Shown piece after piece: positions 1 through 12,176 of a stretch of DNA of 64,000 bases. The stretch is from Cynocephalus volans. Taxonomy: Eukaryota > Chordata > Mammalia > Dermoptera > Cynocephalidae. Below the pieces are notes generated by a model. It worked only from the letters and a program-made list of their open reading frames with translations. It had not been told where the DNA came from and did not search any database. Where the stretch lies: the NCBI RefSeq assembly GCF_027409185.1, contig NC_084467.1, positions 80,980,501-81,044,500 on the forward strand, read 5' to 3'. The translations under genes were made by a program, and so were the position numbers. The stretch's first letter is position 1, and every line of letters begins with the position of its first letter.

Positions 1-1303
1 TATTTTTTCATAGGGCCCATGTTGGCTTCTTTGTTCTTTTACTCATCTTTCCATAAGTAGGAGTCCTCAGACTTAGTGTTTATGAACAGATAGAATGTGT
101 ACAACTTCTCTTGGTCCTGCTCCCTATCCACTTTTATGTATTCCAGTTCTCATTTCAATTTCCATGTCTACTACGCATTCACCTACAATAGTTTTGCTCT
201 ACTGGTTTTTTCTGCCCCATCGTTGATCACCTGCTGCTCTGAAATGATGGAGCACATGAAAAACTACAGTTTCAAGCTGGCGCTCCTCTTAGGTTTATTC
301 TCTCTCTGCCCCTACCTACAGTGTTATATATTGGGACACTACATTTCTCAATATGCAGTCTGCTCCCTACTTCCTTCCTGGTTTTTTTTTTTTTTTTTTT
401 TTTGGAGCTCTTCTCTCTGTGGATGTAGAAAAACAGGGATAATGGAGATAGAGGGAGGAAGAGAGGAAGAGGTGATTGATACAACTCTGGCTGCCTCCAA
501 AAGCAGTGCCTGCCAGGTAGAGTGATAACCACAAAGTTTCTAGCTGGTAGGAACCCTTCATCTGAGGCATGGGACAAAAACGTAGATAGTAATTACCTCT
601 ATTGTTTTCAGACAGTCTCTGACTGATTTTATAAAATCTGACTAGCTTTGAAGAGAAGCCTAGGTAGGAATTTCTTAAGCTAAATACACCTTAAGTTTAG
701 GAATTTTTGTCCCCAGAATTAGTTGTTTGTTGATGTGTTGAGTTTTCATCTTAGTTGTTTTCACAGTATGACTGAGGACTGATAGCAGTTTCCCTTACCG
801 AAAAAAAGAATCCGTCAAAATGCTTAAGTTTTCAGAAACTCACCGTTGAATTATGAGCTATGCTCAGTAATCACATTACACCAACAGTAGCTAAAGCACA
901 AGGAATTATCATGAGAGTCAGTTGGAAAGGAGAGATTAAAGTCAAAGAGGGAGAACAGGACCAGGGATATGCAAAAGTGAAAACAATCTTGCTTAGTGAC
1001 TGAGTAGAAAGCTAACTATGTTTTGCTTTGATTATCTAAACCATGTACATACATATTCAAATCTGTTTGAAAACAACCAGCTATTTCAAAAACAACTTAT
1101 GGTTTAATTAAACTAAGCCTCTTATTTTCAAAATAATAAATTGCTTATACTTAACCATTTAAAAATAAAGAATTTATATACATAGTCAAGACCTAAGAAT
1201 ATAGTATTGTGTCAGTTTTCTGTATCACAGAAAATTGGTGAAAGTCTAGATTTGAAAACAGCCACTTTTCTTTCATCAGATTTCCTCTACAATTCCCTTA
1301 GTC

Positions 1304-1305
<2 letters not shown>
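1..1305. other. Unassigned non-coding sequence
   Basis: AT-rich sequence with no exon or repeat family that I recognise. It holds a T-homopolymer of about 23 bases near 381-403, which produces spurious Phe/Lys-rich open frames on both strands. Possibly the flank of the neighbouring upstream gene. Confidence 0.4.

Positions 1306-1356
<51 letters not shown>
1306..1356. repeat. (TG)n microsatellite
   Basis: An uninterrupted TG dinucleotide run of about 25 units. It creates a poly-Cys/Val open frame that is not a gene. Confidence 0.95.
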
Positions 1357-1357
<1 letters not shown>

Positions 1358-1358
<1 letters not shown>

Positions 1359-2290
1359 CTTTTTGACAAGTTACAACATCAAGGTGAAAAACATCAGGGA
1401 TGAAGCAGAAAACAAAAGAACGTGCAATGAAGCCTCAAAAGAAAAATGTTTGTTCAATGTTTGCAATTGACTAAAAGGGAAAAATATTGAAGTGCATTCA
1501 CTGTCATAGATCTATCAAAGCATTCAAGCCACTAAGCAGATTAGAGGGTTTGCTGCTACTTATGAAATAGAGTCCTCTCACAAAAAAACATTAAGATATT
1601 CTTTGTGCAGTCTCATAACAACTTGTCATTCTTCAACTAATGTGGATATATATATAGGATTGAGAGGTTTATTAAATATATATATTTTTATTGATTCTGT
1701 GCTTTTAAGTTGAAGTATACATTTTCAATCCAATAATCAATAATTTATGGAATTAATTTTTCATTATAATTTTCTCACAGATGCTGAATTAGGAATGTTC
1801 TGACTCTAAGCAGGAATATAAATTGAACATGTTTCTGTGCAGGAATTCTAGGGAGTAGTGAATCAGGGAATTGGGCTGCTATAGAGTTGCCACATATATT
1901 TGTGTATTCAATTTCAATATATTTGGGCCTGAATCATGTAGGCACCTTTAAAAGCACAACTCAGACAGCCTTGTTTATTCTAGTAACAAATGAATGGTAG
2001 TAATACATAAGTCTCCTGAATGAAAACTCCTGAGCAGAGTTAGCTGTTGAACATTTATTTCTAGCAAATACCTCTCAGACAAACTAATTAGTCTGGGCCC
2101 AGAAGACCAAAGCTTGAAATAAATTAGTTCAAGCCTAAAAATAATAAGGCTAAGAATTTTAATAAAAATAGAACCCCCTATTTGTACTGTGTATCTTATG
2201 CCTAATAAGATTCAATAAAATCTGATATGTTATCACTAAGACATAAACCAGAAGGGGCTTTATATGTGAGAATAAATGATACTTCAACAT
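1358..2290. other. Unassigned AT-rich sequence
   Basis: No recognisable exon, RNA gene or dated repeat. Short AT-repeat tracts occur near 1645-1690. Confidence 0.4.
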
Positions 2291-2294
2291 TTAT

Positions 2295-4040
2295 CTTTAT
2301 TTATTAGTGCTTAATAGGTACCAGACACCATTCTAGGTGCTGGAGATTCATCAGCAAACCAAACAGACAAAAATCTCTCCTCTTGTGGATTTCACAGTCT
2401 AGTGAGAAGAGAAAGCCTATAAACAATAAACATAAACAATTAAACATAATAAACATAAAATTATATAGTATGTTAGAAAGTGACATGCTATGAAAAAAAA
2501 CATAGAGCAGGCTAAGAGATCAGGAGTAGTTCCATTTTTAAATAAGAAAGTCAAGGTAGGCTTTATTGATTTTTTTGTTGTTTTCCATTTTGTTTTATTT
2601 ATTTATTTTGTGGTGGGCTTTATTGAAAAGGTGATCATTGAGCTAAGATTTGAAGGAGGAGAGAGAATGAGCTACGTAGACATCTAAAGGGAGAGCACTT
2701 CAGTCAGAAAAGCTGGGGCAAAAGCGCTGAGGCAGGTCCATGCCTGGAAGGTGTGAGAAGCAGGGAGGGTGCCACCAGTGTAGCTAGAACAGAAGCATCG
2801 AGTGAGAGAGACAGCAGTAGAAGTGGCCAGATAGGTAATAGGGGATTTGGATCACAAACAGTTCTGTAGGTCATCATAAGGACTTTTGCTTTAATTCTGA
2901 GAGTTGAGAGCCATTAGAGGGTTTTAAGTAAAGGAGAGACATAATCTGACTTCTGTTTTAATAGGATTATCCTGCTTGCTATGTTGAAAAAGGACTTTAG
3001 GGGAAAGGCATAAATAGGGAGACTATTAAGAGGCTATTGGAATAATCCAAGTGAGAATTGATGGTGGGTTAGATCAGGGAGGTAATCAGACTCTGGACGT
3101 TCTTTGAAAGTAAAGGCAACAAGATTTCCTGATGGATGAGATGGGGTATGTAAGAGAGTCAAGATCATTAAACTAAATAGGAAAAATGTGAGTTATCATT
3201 AACTGAGATAGGGAAGACTATGGATGGTACAGGTTTGGAGGGGGAAATTAGAAGTTCAGTTTTGGACATGTGAAATTTGAGATGTCTATTAGTGGAAATA
3301 TTAAATAGGCACTTGGTTATACAAATCTGGAGTTCAGGAGAAAGGCCAGGGCTTTTTTTTTTTTTAGAAATTTGGGACTTGCCAGTGTATGGATTATATC
3401 TAAAGCTATGATTTGATGAGATCATCAAATAAATGAATATAGCCAGAGAAGAAAAGAGATCTAAGGACTGAGATTGGGACACTCTGAGATTAAGAGGTTG
3501 GGTTTTGAGGAAGAACCAATAAAGGATGTTGAAAAGAGGCCAGTGAGGTTAGAGGAAAACCATGAGAGCACGGTACGGGAAAGCCAAGGGGAAAAAAAAG
3601 TGTTTCCAGGAGGAGAAAATGATCAACTGTAACAAATGCTGCTGATTGGCCAAGTAAAATCGGTATTGACAATTGTCTGCTGGATTTCGCAATGACCTTG
3701 ACACAAATAATTTCTGTGTCATGTTGGAAATGAAAAAGCCTGATTGGAGTAAGTTTAAGAAAGAATGGAAGAAGAGGCAGTAGAAACAAATTATAGACAA
3801 CTGTTTTAGAGTTTTGCTGTAAAGAAGAGCAGAGAAATGCAATAGCTGGAATGGGAAGTGGGATCAAGAGATTTTAGAATGGTAGAAATAATAGCATATT
3901 TATTTGCTGTTGAGAATAATCCAGTGGAGAGGAGAAAATTGATGATGTAAGAGAGAATGGAATAGGTGAAGCTATTTTCCTGGGTAAGCAGAAATAGATG
4001 GGATCTAGTGTTCACTTGGAGGTCTGGCCTTACATAGAAT
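2295..4040 (-). mobile_element. L2 (CR1-clade) LINE remnant, about 1.75 kb
   Basis: The left end is the common L2 3' motif (reverse complement of the region ending in short tail repeats), with 'ttaataggtaccagacacc' near 2310. The remainder follows the L2 reverse-transcriptase 3' region on the minus strand. Around 3170-3480 the minus-strand frame has the typical L2 peptide order 'SPELQICITKCLFNIS', 'RHLKFHMSKTELL' and 'PSIVFPISVN', and around 3490-3600 'LGFPVPCSHGFPLTSL'. Frames are broken by indels. L2 stopped moving before the eutherian radiation, so this is an ancient fossil, but longer than the usual few hundred bases. Confidence 0.8.
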
Positions 4041-4299
4041 CATGCACAGAGATCATCTACTATAATTGGAAGGAAAGAATCTGTAGGTACAGATGATGGT
4101 AGATGAGCAGATGTGCTGGTGGGCTTCTGTGGAAGTTCACTTATGGATGCTTTTATTTATCTCGTTTAAATAGTAAGTATTTAATATTAAATATTAAAAT
4201 TAAAATTAAATAGGATTTATGAAATGATAATAGCAAATATTTCACCAGCTGAAAGTGAGGATGAGGAAGAATTACTGGAGATTCGAAGAGAGGAGAAGT

Positions 4300-4655
4300 T
4301 GTGTTAGTCCATTTCGGCTGCTATAACAAAATATCTTAGACTAGGTAGTTTATAAATGATAGACATTCATTGCTCACAGTTCTGGAGGCAGGGAAGTCCG
4401 TGATCAAGGTACCAGCAGATTCTGTGTCTGGTCAGGGCCCATTCCTCATAGATGGTATTCTTTCTAGCTGTGTCTTCACATGGCAGAAGAGGTGAACAAA
4501 CTCTCTTGGGTCTCTTTGATAAGGGCACTAATCCCATTCATGACAGTGGATCCCTCATGACCAAATTACTCCCAAAGGCCCCACCTCTTAATACTATCAT
4601 ATTGGGGATTAAGTTTCAACATAAGAATTTTGGAAAATCACAAAAGTTCAGATCA
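4300..4655 (-). mobile_element. MaLR (ERVL-MaLR) solo LTR, MST/MLT1-like
   Basis: The plus strand begins with 'gtgttagtccatttcggctg', the reverse complement of a MaLR LTR 3' end, and shows the landmarks 'ctcacagttctggaggcag', 'cttcacatggcaga' and 'attccccatg...caacataagaattttgg' in the expected order. No internal retroviral sequence remains. I could not find an exact 5-bp target duplication, so the boundaries are approximate. Confidence 0.75.
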
Positions 4656-4740
4656 TAGAAGAAGGTATGAAATGGTTATGTAGGAGAAAGAATGGATCCG
4701 GTGGACAGAATACAATTGCCAGGTAACACTAAGAGCCCAT

Positions 4741-4945
4741 TTGAATAATAATAATAGCAGGTAAACATTGAGTGCTTATTATGTTCTAAGCGCTGTTCTA
4801 AAATACATGTCAACCTATGAGCTGGCACAATTATCCTTCAGATAAGAAAACTGAGAAGTTGTCACTTGTTTGCAGCCACATAGCTAAATAAATGGTGGAG
4901 GCACAATATGAAGCCAGGCTGTTTGACTCCAGAGACTAGTCACTT
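4741..4945 (-). mobile_element. MIR SINE
   Basis: Order of landmarks on the plus strand: 'gagtgcttattatgttctaa', 'gcgctgttcta', 'gataagaaaactgag', 'gccacatagcta', 'gccaggctg'. This is the reverse complement of MIR, including its conserved core. Ancient and diverged. Confidence 0.75.
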
Positions 4946-5154
4946 TCTGCTAAATAATCAAATATTTGTTGATTGACTGGATCAATGAAGGATAGATGGA
5001 AGGAAGAGCAAACAATCAATGCTATCTCCATAGTTTGTAGCTTTCTGTTGTCATTTTTGCCACTCGTGTGACCTACATGGTGTGTCCCAGATGTTATAAA
5101 TGGGTCCATGTGTGAAGGAGGAGCAACAGAAGTAGGGATGTGGCCTAGACATCT

Positions 5155-5345
5155 GATAAACTTAGGTTTGAATCCCAGCTCTTTTCTTACAAGCTATGTT
5201 ATCCTATCCAAGTAATGTTATCTCTCTGAGCCTCAGTTTCCTCATCTTTAAAATAAGAAAAACATATAACTTACAACATTTATGGAGAAGATCAATAAAA
5301 TCATGTATGTAAACTGCCTGGTATAAAGTAAGTTGTCAATAAAAT
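5155..5345 (+). mobile_element. MIR SINE
   Basis: Contains 'gtttgaatcccagctct', 'gagcctcagtttcctcatct' and 'gcctggtataaagtaagttg...caataaa', i.e. a MIR in the forward orientation about 200 bp after an inverted one. Confidence 0.75.
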
Positions 5346-5349
5346 TAGT

Positions 5350-6261
5350 TTTCCTCTTCTTCCCCATTCTGGTGAGTTGCCCAGGACTTTAGTACTGTCT
5401 CCAGAATGGATTCTATTTGGAACTTGCCAGGTTCAGGAGTGAAACTGGGTTGAGAGCAGGACTGGAGTTCTATCACAGAGAGGGAACCCTGTCTTGTACT
5501 CATTGATATCCTTTTCTCCTTAATCTTGGATGCCTAACCTACCCCTTTGCTGTCAGCCTTTAGATGTGAAGACCTTCCAAGGAGGGTTCTCTGGCAACAC
5601 CAAACCTCCCCGGCCCACCTCAGTGCTGAGTCAATTCCTTGAGTTCCGAAACCCAGAAGGTGTGGCTGGAACTGAATCTCGACTCTTCAGTCCTGTCCTG
5701 CCTTAACAAACTGTCCAACAGGAGCGGCAAAAGGGTGCATCTGATTTTAATAACGCCAATTATATGAAATGCCAAATTTACAAAATGGTTAGCTCAGGGA
5801 AAAATTAATCCACATTACAAATGTACTCCAAAGGATTTTTGCTGGAGCCCTTTGTTTTTCGGGAATACATGTTTTACAAAGTAAGACACATAAGTAATTT
5901 TGTATCCTAACCATTAGGCTCCGGGCAAGTAGTGGTTTTTCTTTTTCTTCCTTTTGAAAATTTTAGCATTGTGAGCACCAGTGCTTAATAACATGCTGAG
6001 CTTCTGGTAGGTCTGAAAACAATGGAATCCTAAAAAGCAAACACAGAGACTCCTATATGTTATACTTAAAAGCCATTAATGAAATTTGGGCCTTTCATAA
6101 TTTGGACAAACTGGAGGCCATTTTGATTTTATGTTGCTAATAACAGTAGTACAAGTATTGAACCTAAACTTTAGAAAATTGTGAAAAGTCAGTTTGGGAC
6201 AAATGGGTCTAACATGAGAAAAACTCTGCTTTTCCTTAATCACTTACTGGTTCCTCCAAAT
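5350..6261. other. Unique sequence upstream of the CpG island
   Basis: No repeat or coding exon recognised. The part from about 5700 to 5930 is free of obvious transposon landmarks and lies within 600 bp of the island, so it could hold upstream regulatory sequence. That is inference from position only. Confidence 0.35.
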
Positions 6262-6474
6262 TTTGCGCTCTGAAGAGCAGGAGAGGCGGGGCAGTGGTTG
6301 GCGGGTCTGCGGCTGCGCGGAAGTCCAGCCGCCGAGGGGGCACGTCGCGGCGGGTCGGAGCGCCTCGCAGGCGCACGGAGGCTTCTCTGCCCCGGCGGCG
6401 ACGCCTCTCGGTACTGGTGGAACGTTTTGGAAGTTTGCGGGGCGCTGAGCTGGTTCTGAGGACCTGCTGATCAG
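6262..6474 (+). promoter_or_regulatory. C1orf146/SPO16: CpG island: candidate promoter and untranslated exon 1 of SPO16
   Basis: Apart from the L1 5' region near 53 kb and the SINEs, this is the only strongly CpG-rich block in the window: CG dinucleotides are frequent from about 6265 to 6450 while the flanks are AT-rich and CpG-poor. A good splice-donor sequence (TCAG followed by gtgtgt) sits at 6474/6475, and a second candidate (TTTG followed by gtaggtgag) near 6601. The next exon on this strand, at 35225, begins with untranslated sequence, so an upstream 5' exon is required. Position, strand and donor fit this island. The link is inference: it could also be the promoter of a non-coding transcript or of a gene running left. 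The transcription start cannot be fixed from sequence. Confidence 0.55.
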
Positions 6475-6959
6475 GTGTGTTTGCATCCTTGGGGTTACGC
6501 TACCTAAGATCTGTGTCTTCACGTTTTTATTTCTTCATCCTTTTGTCGATGTGTTTTTTCCTCAGACTTGGCCGAGATCAGATGTTTACCTCAGGGCTTT
6601 GGTAGGTGAGGGAGGATCCTCCCCACGCGTTTCTTCCCTTCAGAGTCTAGTGTAGAAAGGGGTTTCTTCAGGTTTTTCATGTAGGATTGTAGAACTTCCT
6701 TTTCGGAAGCCCCGTCATCCACCCTGCGAATTTACATTTACTTTAGGCTCTGTTGGTCACCTAAAAAGTAAAGAATGGCAGAGGCCGTGAAGATCACTGT
6801 AGGCCGACCTCACTTGACAAGTAAGGTGACTGACTGGGGGAAAGTCATTTACTGGAGATGATTGTGCAATGTTAAACATACTTAAATTTGAAAACTCAGA
6901 GCTTGGGAAAAACAAACAAAACCAGAACAATAAAAACTCAGAATACCAGTGCCTTGGAA

Positions 6960-7075
6960 CCAAGCTTTTTATTTTCAGATGAGGAAGGAGGCCAACTAGA
7001 GGTGAAGTGATTTCTCCAAAGTCACATAGGTCGGGAGTGGATGAGTCACAGCTTGGCTGCTGGTCTCGGAGCTTT
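6960..7075 (-). mobile_element. MIR fragment
   Basis: Contains 'cagatgaggaaggaggcc', 'aggtgaagtgatttctcc' and 'aagtcacataggtc', the reverse complement of the MIR core. Confidence 0.55.
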
Positions 7076-7319
7076 TCCCCAGCTTTTCCTCAGTAGGAAG
7101 ACTTGCGGGCCCAACCCTAGTTTTTTGGTTCATTCTTAGTCCTGAACAGCACACTTGTGGGGATCTATTAGCTCCAGTTCCTTTCTCACTTATTATTGCA
7201 CAAAATTACTTACCTTCTCTTAGCTTTATCTAAATTAGTTTAAATTGTTTATAAAACCTATGTATAAGGATGTGAACACTTAGTGAATGTATATATTACT
7301 TGCTGATACACTCACACAC

Positions 7320-7395
7320 AAGGGTACTTCAAAAAGTTTGTGGAAAATAGAATTAAAAGATAATACAAATCTTTTCATGAACTTTTTTATATGAC
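7320..7395 (+). mobile_element. Short mariner-like MITE, copy 1
   Basis: Starts 'agggtacttcaaaaagtttg' and reads through 'gaattaaaagataatacaaa' to 'tcatgaacttttttata'. The right half is an imperfect inverted copy of the left end. Two further copies lie at 24327-24390 and 35636-35716. No transposase fits in about 75-80 bp. Family name not recognised. Confidence 0.6.
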
Positions 7396-7544
7396 GTACA
7401 TACCAGTAAGTGCTCAATAAAGTAATTATAGCCTTTGCATATTTGCAGTTATGTGGGTATATTATCAGATGAACTGTCATTAACTAGAAGGTCAATTAAA
7501 TTATGTGTGGACTTAGTGTAGTAAAAGTTGCAGCCCTTCCCCCA

Positions 7545-8045
7545 GCCGACTATTTATTCATTCAAAAAAGTGTTTTTTGAGTGTCTAATGTGTGCCAGGT
7601 GCTGGATTAAGTAAAACAGAAGATGTCCCTGCTCTCATGGAGGTAGTTAATTTGTCATTCTTTCATTCATGCAATAAATGAGGAAATTATAGAGCAGCTG
7701 GTTTCAACCTAGTAGGAAGAACTTTCTAATTATCAGAGTTGTCAAAAAATAGAATGAAACTGCCTTGGGAGATATTAACTCATTTGGATGAGTTGGTTTC
7801 TAAATTTTGCTTTGAACTACTTTTGTGTTAAGTAAGATGAAGAATATAAATTTGATTGATATTAAGAGGCTTATGCTTTAGCTGAGGAAGTGAAATACGT
7901 TTATAAACAATTATGTTGGGCAAAATAAGGTGTAAGTGCTCAACAGAAGTGTAAGGCAGATTCTGAATTAGAAGTCTCATTTGGTTTAAGGATAGTTTTC
8001 TTGGAAGAGACAGGATTTCTAATGGGCCTTGAAGGAGATGTAGGA
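7545..8045 (-). mobile_element. L2 LINE 3'-end fragments
   Basis: 'gagtgtctaatgtgtgccag', 'gctggattaagtaaaacaga' and 'ccctgctctcatggagg' follow the reverse complement of the L2 3' end; 'aggtgtaagtgctcaacag' and 'gaagagacaggatttc' continue further into L2. Heavily diverged. Confidence 0.55.
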
Positions 8046-8164
8046 TTTTTAATTTTAATTTAATTTTATTTTTAAAAATTATTTATTTTAAATGTTTCCA
8101 ATAGGCTGATTGCTAGCAAGATAGCAAATAGAAAACCTAGTGGGAAGTTTTTTTAAGGTCATGT

Positions 8165-9760
8165 CGACATCAAATAGAAGTAGGGTTGTTTAAATAGACT
8201 TTATTTGTTTAGATCAGTTTTAGATTTACAGAAAATTTGAGAAAACAGTGCAAAGTATCCTCAGCTACCCTCTACCCAGTTTGCCCTATTATTAACATCT
8301 TACACCCAGTTTCCCCTATTATTAATGTCTTAGTATGGTACATTTGTTACAATTAACGAATCAGTATTGCTATATTATATTAATTAAAGTCCATAGTTCA
8401 TTCAGATTTCCTTAGTTTTTACTTAAAGTCCTTTTTTTTCTATTTCACCTTGCCAACCAAGATATCACATTACATTTAGTTGTAAATGTTTCCTCAGGTT
8501 CCTCCCACCTGTGATGGTTTTTCAGACTTGCTTTATTTTGATGACATTGATGGCTTTGAGGAGTGCTGGACAGATAATTTGTAGGATGCCTGCTATTGGA
8601 ATTTGATGTTTTTCTCGTGAAAGGAATGGGATTATGGATTGTTAAGAGGAAGACTACATTATATCAAGGAGGCATAGTATCAGCATGATTTATAACTGTT
8701 GATATAGATTAACATCACCTGGCTGATACAGTGCTTATCAGGTTTCTCCAATGTAAAGTTACTTCCCCGCCCCTCCCAGCCCCCTTTTCATACGGTACTC
8801 AGGAAAGAAGCCACTGTGTGCAGACACACCTAAGGAATGGGGAGTTATGTTCCCCTTTCTTGAGAATGGAGTATCTACATAAATTATTTGGAGTTCTTCT
8901 GCACAGGATACTTGTCTCTTCTCCCCCATTTATTAATTTATTCAAACACTTATTTATATTAGTATGGGCTCATGGATGTTTATTTTATACTTTGGGTTAT
9001 AATATAATACTGTTTTATTTATTTTGCTGCTCAAACTGTTCCAGCTTTTCCATTGCAAGCTCTTTCAGGTGACACTTCTGCTCTTCTGTCATATTCCTAT
9101 CAATGTGGGTGTTTATTTTGTTTTGTTTCTGTCATAGCCCTATTGATGTTCTTTGTTTTGTTTTGTTTTTGTTGTGTTTTCTTATTTTCGGCACTACAAA
9201 ATGCTCCAGACTCATCGTGTATGTTTTCTGTCCTAGACTAGAATCAGCTATTACTCCAAGGAGCACTGGTTCTTTTTATTGGAGAAAGCTGTTAGAAACC
9301 AAAGTGTGGGTGCTCAGTGTGCTTGTTGCTACTAGGGTGTCATTTTTTTTTAGGCCCTTTCCACTGACAAGGCAAAGAAATATATGTGTGTGTACTAATT
9401 CATGTATAGGTACATATCTATAAATATTTCTATAAGCATCCATCTGTATCTATATTAAGCAAACAGTGAGTTCATATTTATGTCTCCAGCTCTAATCCAT
9501 TACCATGTGGGTCATTCTATCCTTGAGAGGTAGAATTTAAAAGAAATTTTAAACAACAGTATGAGGAATAAAGCAAAAATAAATGCTGTTATGAACATTC
9601 TTATATAAGTCTTTTAGTACACATTCCATGCATTTCTGTTGAGTGTACACTTAGGAGTAGAATTGCTGGGTTACAGCTTATTCATATCTTCAACTTTAGT
9701 AGATAGCACCTGTCAAGAACTATGAAAAGTCTGAGATTTTACTGTACTTGCAGGCTAACA
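8165..9760 (-). mobile_element. Old L1 (L1M-type) 3' UTR and ORF2 end
   Basis: Landmarks of ancient L1 3' UTRs on the reverse strand: 'tagatttacagaaaatttgag', 'cagtttcccctattattaa', 'tagtatggtacatttgtt', 'aaagtccatagttcattcag'. Around 9570-9680, 'gctgttatgaacattctta' and 'gagtagaattgctgggtta' correspond to the end of ORF2 in reverse complement. All reading frames are broken. Confidence 0.7.
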
Positions 9761-10079
9761 AGCTAGCCTGTTTTATGGTTGCTAGAAGAATATATAATAT
9801 GCCTGGGTCAGAGACAAAGGATTTTTTAAATTCAGAGCTTCATGTTCTTGTTGGTTCTCTAGCCCCCAAATTTCACAAAGAAGTAGAAGTTTGGGAATAA
9901 CACAAGTGGGCGTCAATGGATGCCTGCACATGCAGTTGGTTACATTAACAGAGAGGAGTACTGAATGGAAGAACACGTATTAATGAGTGGTGCTAAGCCT
10001 GCTCACTTCATTCCTCAATGTTGCTTGCTGCAAATGAAAAACGGCAGTCAGGGCCTTATATTCTTGGCCTACTCAGCAA

Positions 10080-10280
10080 AACATGCAGGGAGACTTAGGG
10101 CTTTTCGAAGATGATCTACACCAGCAATGCCTAAATATCTTCCAAAATGGTTTTATCAATTTATACTCCAACTACCCAGGTCTAAGAGGCCCTTTTGTAT
10201 GTTTTCACCAGTTCTTTTTGTTTTCTTTCATTTTAATTTTTGTCACTATAACGCAGCCAATCTCAACAGGCATTCTATGA
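10080..10280 (-). mobile_element. L1M ORF2 fragment
   Basis: 'ccaaaatggttttatcaat', 'atactccaactaccca' and 'caggcattctatgagaga' resemble the reverse complement of the 3' part of an old L1 ORF2. Weak match. Confidence 0.45.
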
Positions 10281-10615
10281 GAGAATTGTCTATAGAACAT
10301 GATTTGAATGATTGTTTTCTCAGTTCTCCCAAGAATGGTACATGGCTAGTGCCATTCTAAGTACATAAGAGCTTCTGTACCATGAATATCTTAAGGGAGG
10401 GATTGGCTCATGAACCAAATCTGGCCCTCTGCCTTTGGTCCTTGCAGTGGATTGAATGCTGCCTCCCACCCCCACCCCAGCCTCTGAAACTGTAAGCAGG
10501 TAAACTTCATTTTCTTACAAATGACCCAGTTCCAGGTTATTTATTATAAGCAACAGAGACAAACTAATACAGAAAATTGGTACCAGAGAAGTGAGGTGTT
10601 GTTTATAACAAATAC

Positions 10616-11041
10616 TTGAAAATATGGAAGCAGGTTTGGAACCAGGTGTTGAGAGGTTGGAAGAATTTGGAGGAGCAGGCTAGAAAAAGCCTAGCTGCTT
10701 GTGAGAGTTTAGAAGACAAGAAAACCAGGGAAGGTTTGGAATGTCTTAGAGACTGGTTACATGGTGGTGAGCAGAATGCTGATAGAAATATGGACAGTAA
10801 AGGCCATTCTGAGAAGATCTCAGATGTAAATGAGAAGGGGCTTATTGGAAACTGGGGCAAAGATCACCCTTGCTATGAACTGGCAAGAAAGTTGGCTGCA
10901 TTCTCTTCACACCTAAAAGCTTTATGGAATGTGGAACTTCAAGGTGCTGACCCAAGGTATTTGGCAGAAGAAATTTCTAAGCAGAAAAACATTCAGGAAG
11001 CTGCATGGCTGCTTGTAACAGCCTACTATGAGTTATGGTGA
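10616..11041 (+). pseudogene. MaLR gag-like remnant, 141 codons
   Basis: An open stretch inside the MaLR provirus, right after the primer-binding region, in the position of the MaLR internal gag-like reading frame. It contains a basic/acidic segment with LEEQARKSL and a later HLKALWNVELQGADPRYLAEE segment. It is about a quarter of a normal gag, followed by stops and frameshifts, so it is a decayed fragment and not a host gene. I do not see an envelope or polymerase gene. Confidence 0.5.
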
Positions 11042-12176
11042 CAAAGGCATAACATAAAGCCAGAATTTATAATTAAAAGGGAAGCAGAGCATAAAGATTT
11101 GGAAAATTTGCAGCCTTGCCATGTGGTAGAAATGCAGAGAGCATTTTCAGAAGAAAGATGCAATAGTGTAGCCCAGCGACTCTTTGTTAAAGAGATTAGT
11201 ACAGAATAAAAGGATTATCAAGAGGAAGGAAAAAAGATCTTAAAGGTATTTCAGAGGCTGCCTCTTCCATTATAGGCCCAGAGGCCTAGGAAGACAGAAT
11301 AGTCTCAGGGAACAGGTCTGAGGCGCCGTACATGGGCTCGCTACCCAGGACCACCTCCTGATGCTGCTCCCAACACCAGAACCCTAGCTGCTTTTGGCAC
11401 TCCAACTGTGACTAAATTGGCCCCAGATGTGGTTGGACCTACAGTTTCAGAAGATACAAACAGGAGGCCTTGGCACTGTCCATGTGATGTTAGGTCTGTA
11501 GGCTCACAGAATGCCAGAGCTGTGAAGGCTTGGGAGCCTCCACCCCGATTTCAAAGGATGTGTGAAAAAAGCTTGGGTGCCCAGGAAGAGATATGTCACA
11601 GAGTTGGAGTCACTGCAATAGAGTCCTCACTATAGCAGTGCAGAGCAGAAATGTGGGGTTGGAGTTGCAACAGACAGACCCCATCAGTGCCATGTCTAGT
11701 GGAACCATGAGAGTGGGAGTGCCATGGAGATCCCAGAACTGTGGAGCTACCAGCATGCAACACCAGCCTGTAAGAGCTGAAGCATGGCCTCAGACCAGGA
11801 AAGCCATAGTAACAGAGCTGCCTGAGGACTTGGAGGCCCAATCCCCTACACACGCACATACAGTCTGAAGAGGATGTCAAACATGGAGTCAGGGTACATG
11901 ATTTGCCAGCCTTGAGATTTAATGCCTGCCCTGCTGGGTTTCATACTTGCTTAAGATTTGCTTTTACCCCTTTCTTTTAGTCTATTTGTCCCTTTTTGAA
12001 CTGGAATATGCTTGTCCCACCATTGTACCTTGGAAGTAAATAACTTGTTCTGATTTCACAGATGAGACTTTGAATTTTGGACCTTTCAGTTGAAACAAGT
12101 TAAGACTTTGGGGACAAAATTAATGTATTTGTATGTGAGTTTTGAGGAGATGAGTTTTGAGGAGCTGGGGGTGGAA

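Noticed and set aside
272-577. Lys-rich frames on the minus strand near the start
   Set aside because: Driven by a T homopolymer on the plus strand; no known domain or splice context.
1207-1470. 87-codon open frame with poly-Cys/Val
   Set aside because: It is a translation of the TG microsatellite and its flanks; no conserved content.
4452-4658. 68-codon frame as a small gene
   Set aside because: It falls completely within a MaLR LTR in reverse orientation.
10616-11041. 141-codon frame as a domesticated gag gene
   Set aside because: It lies in a defective MaLR interior; I see no host splice context, no full-length frame and no sign of constraint from sequence alone.
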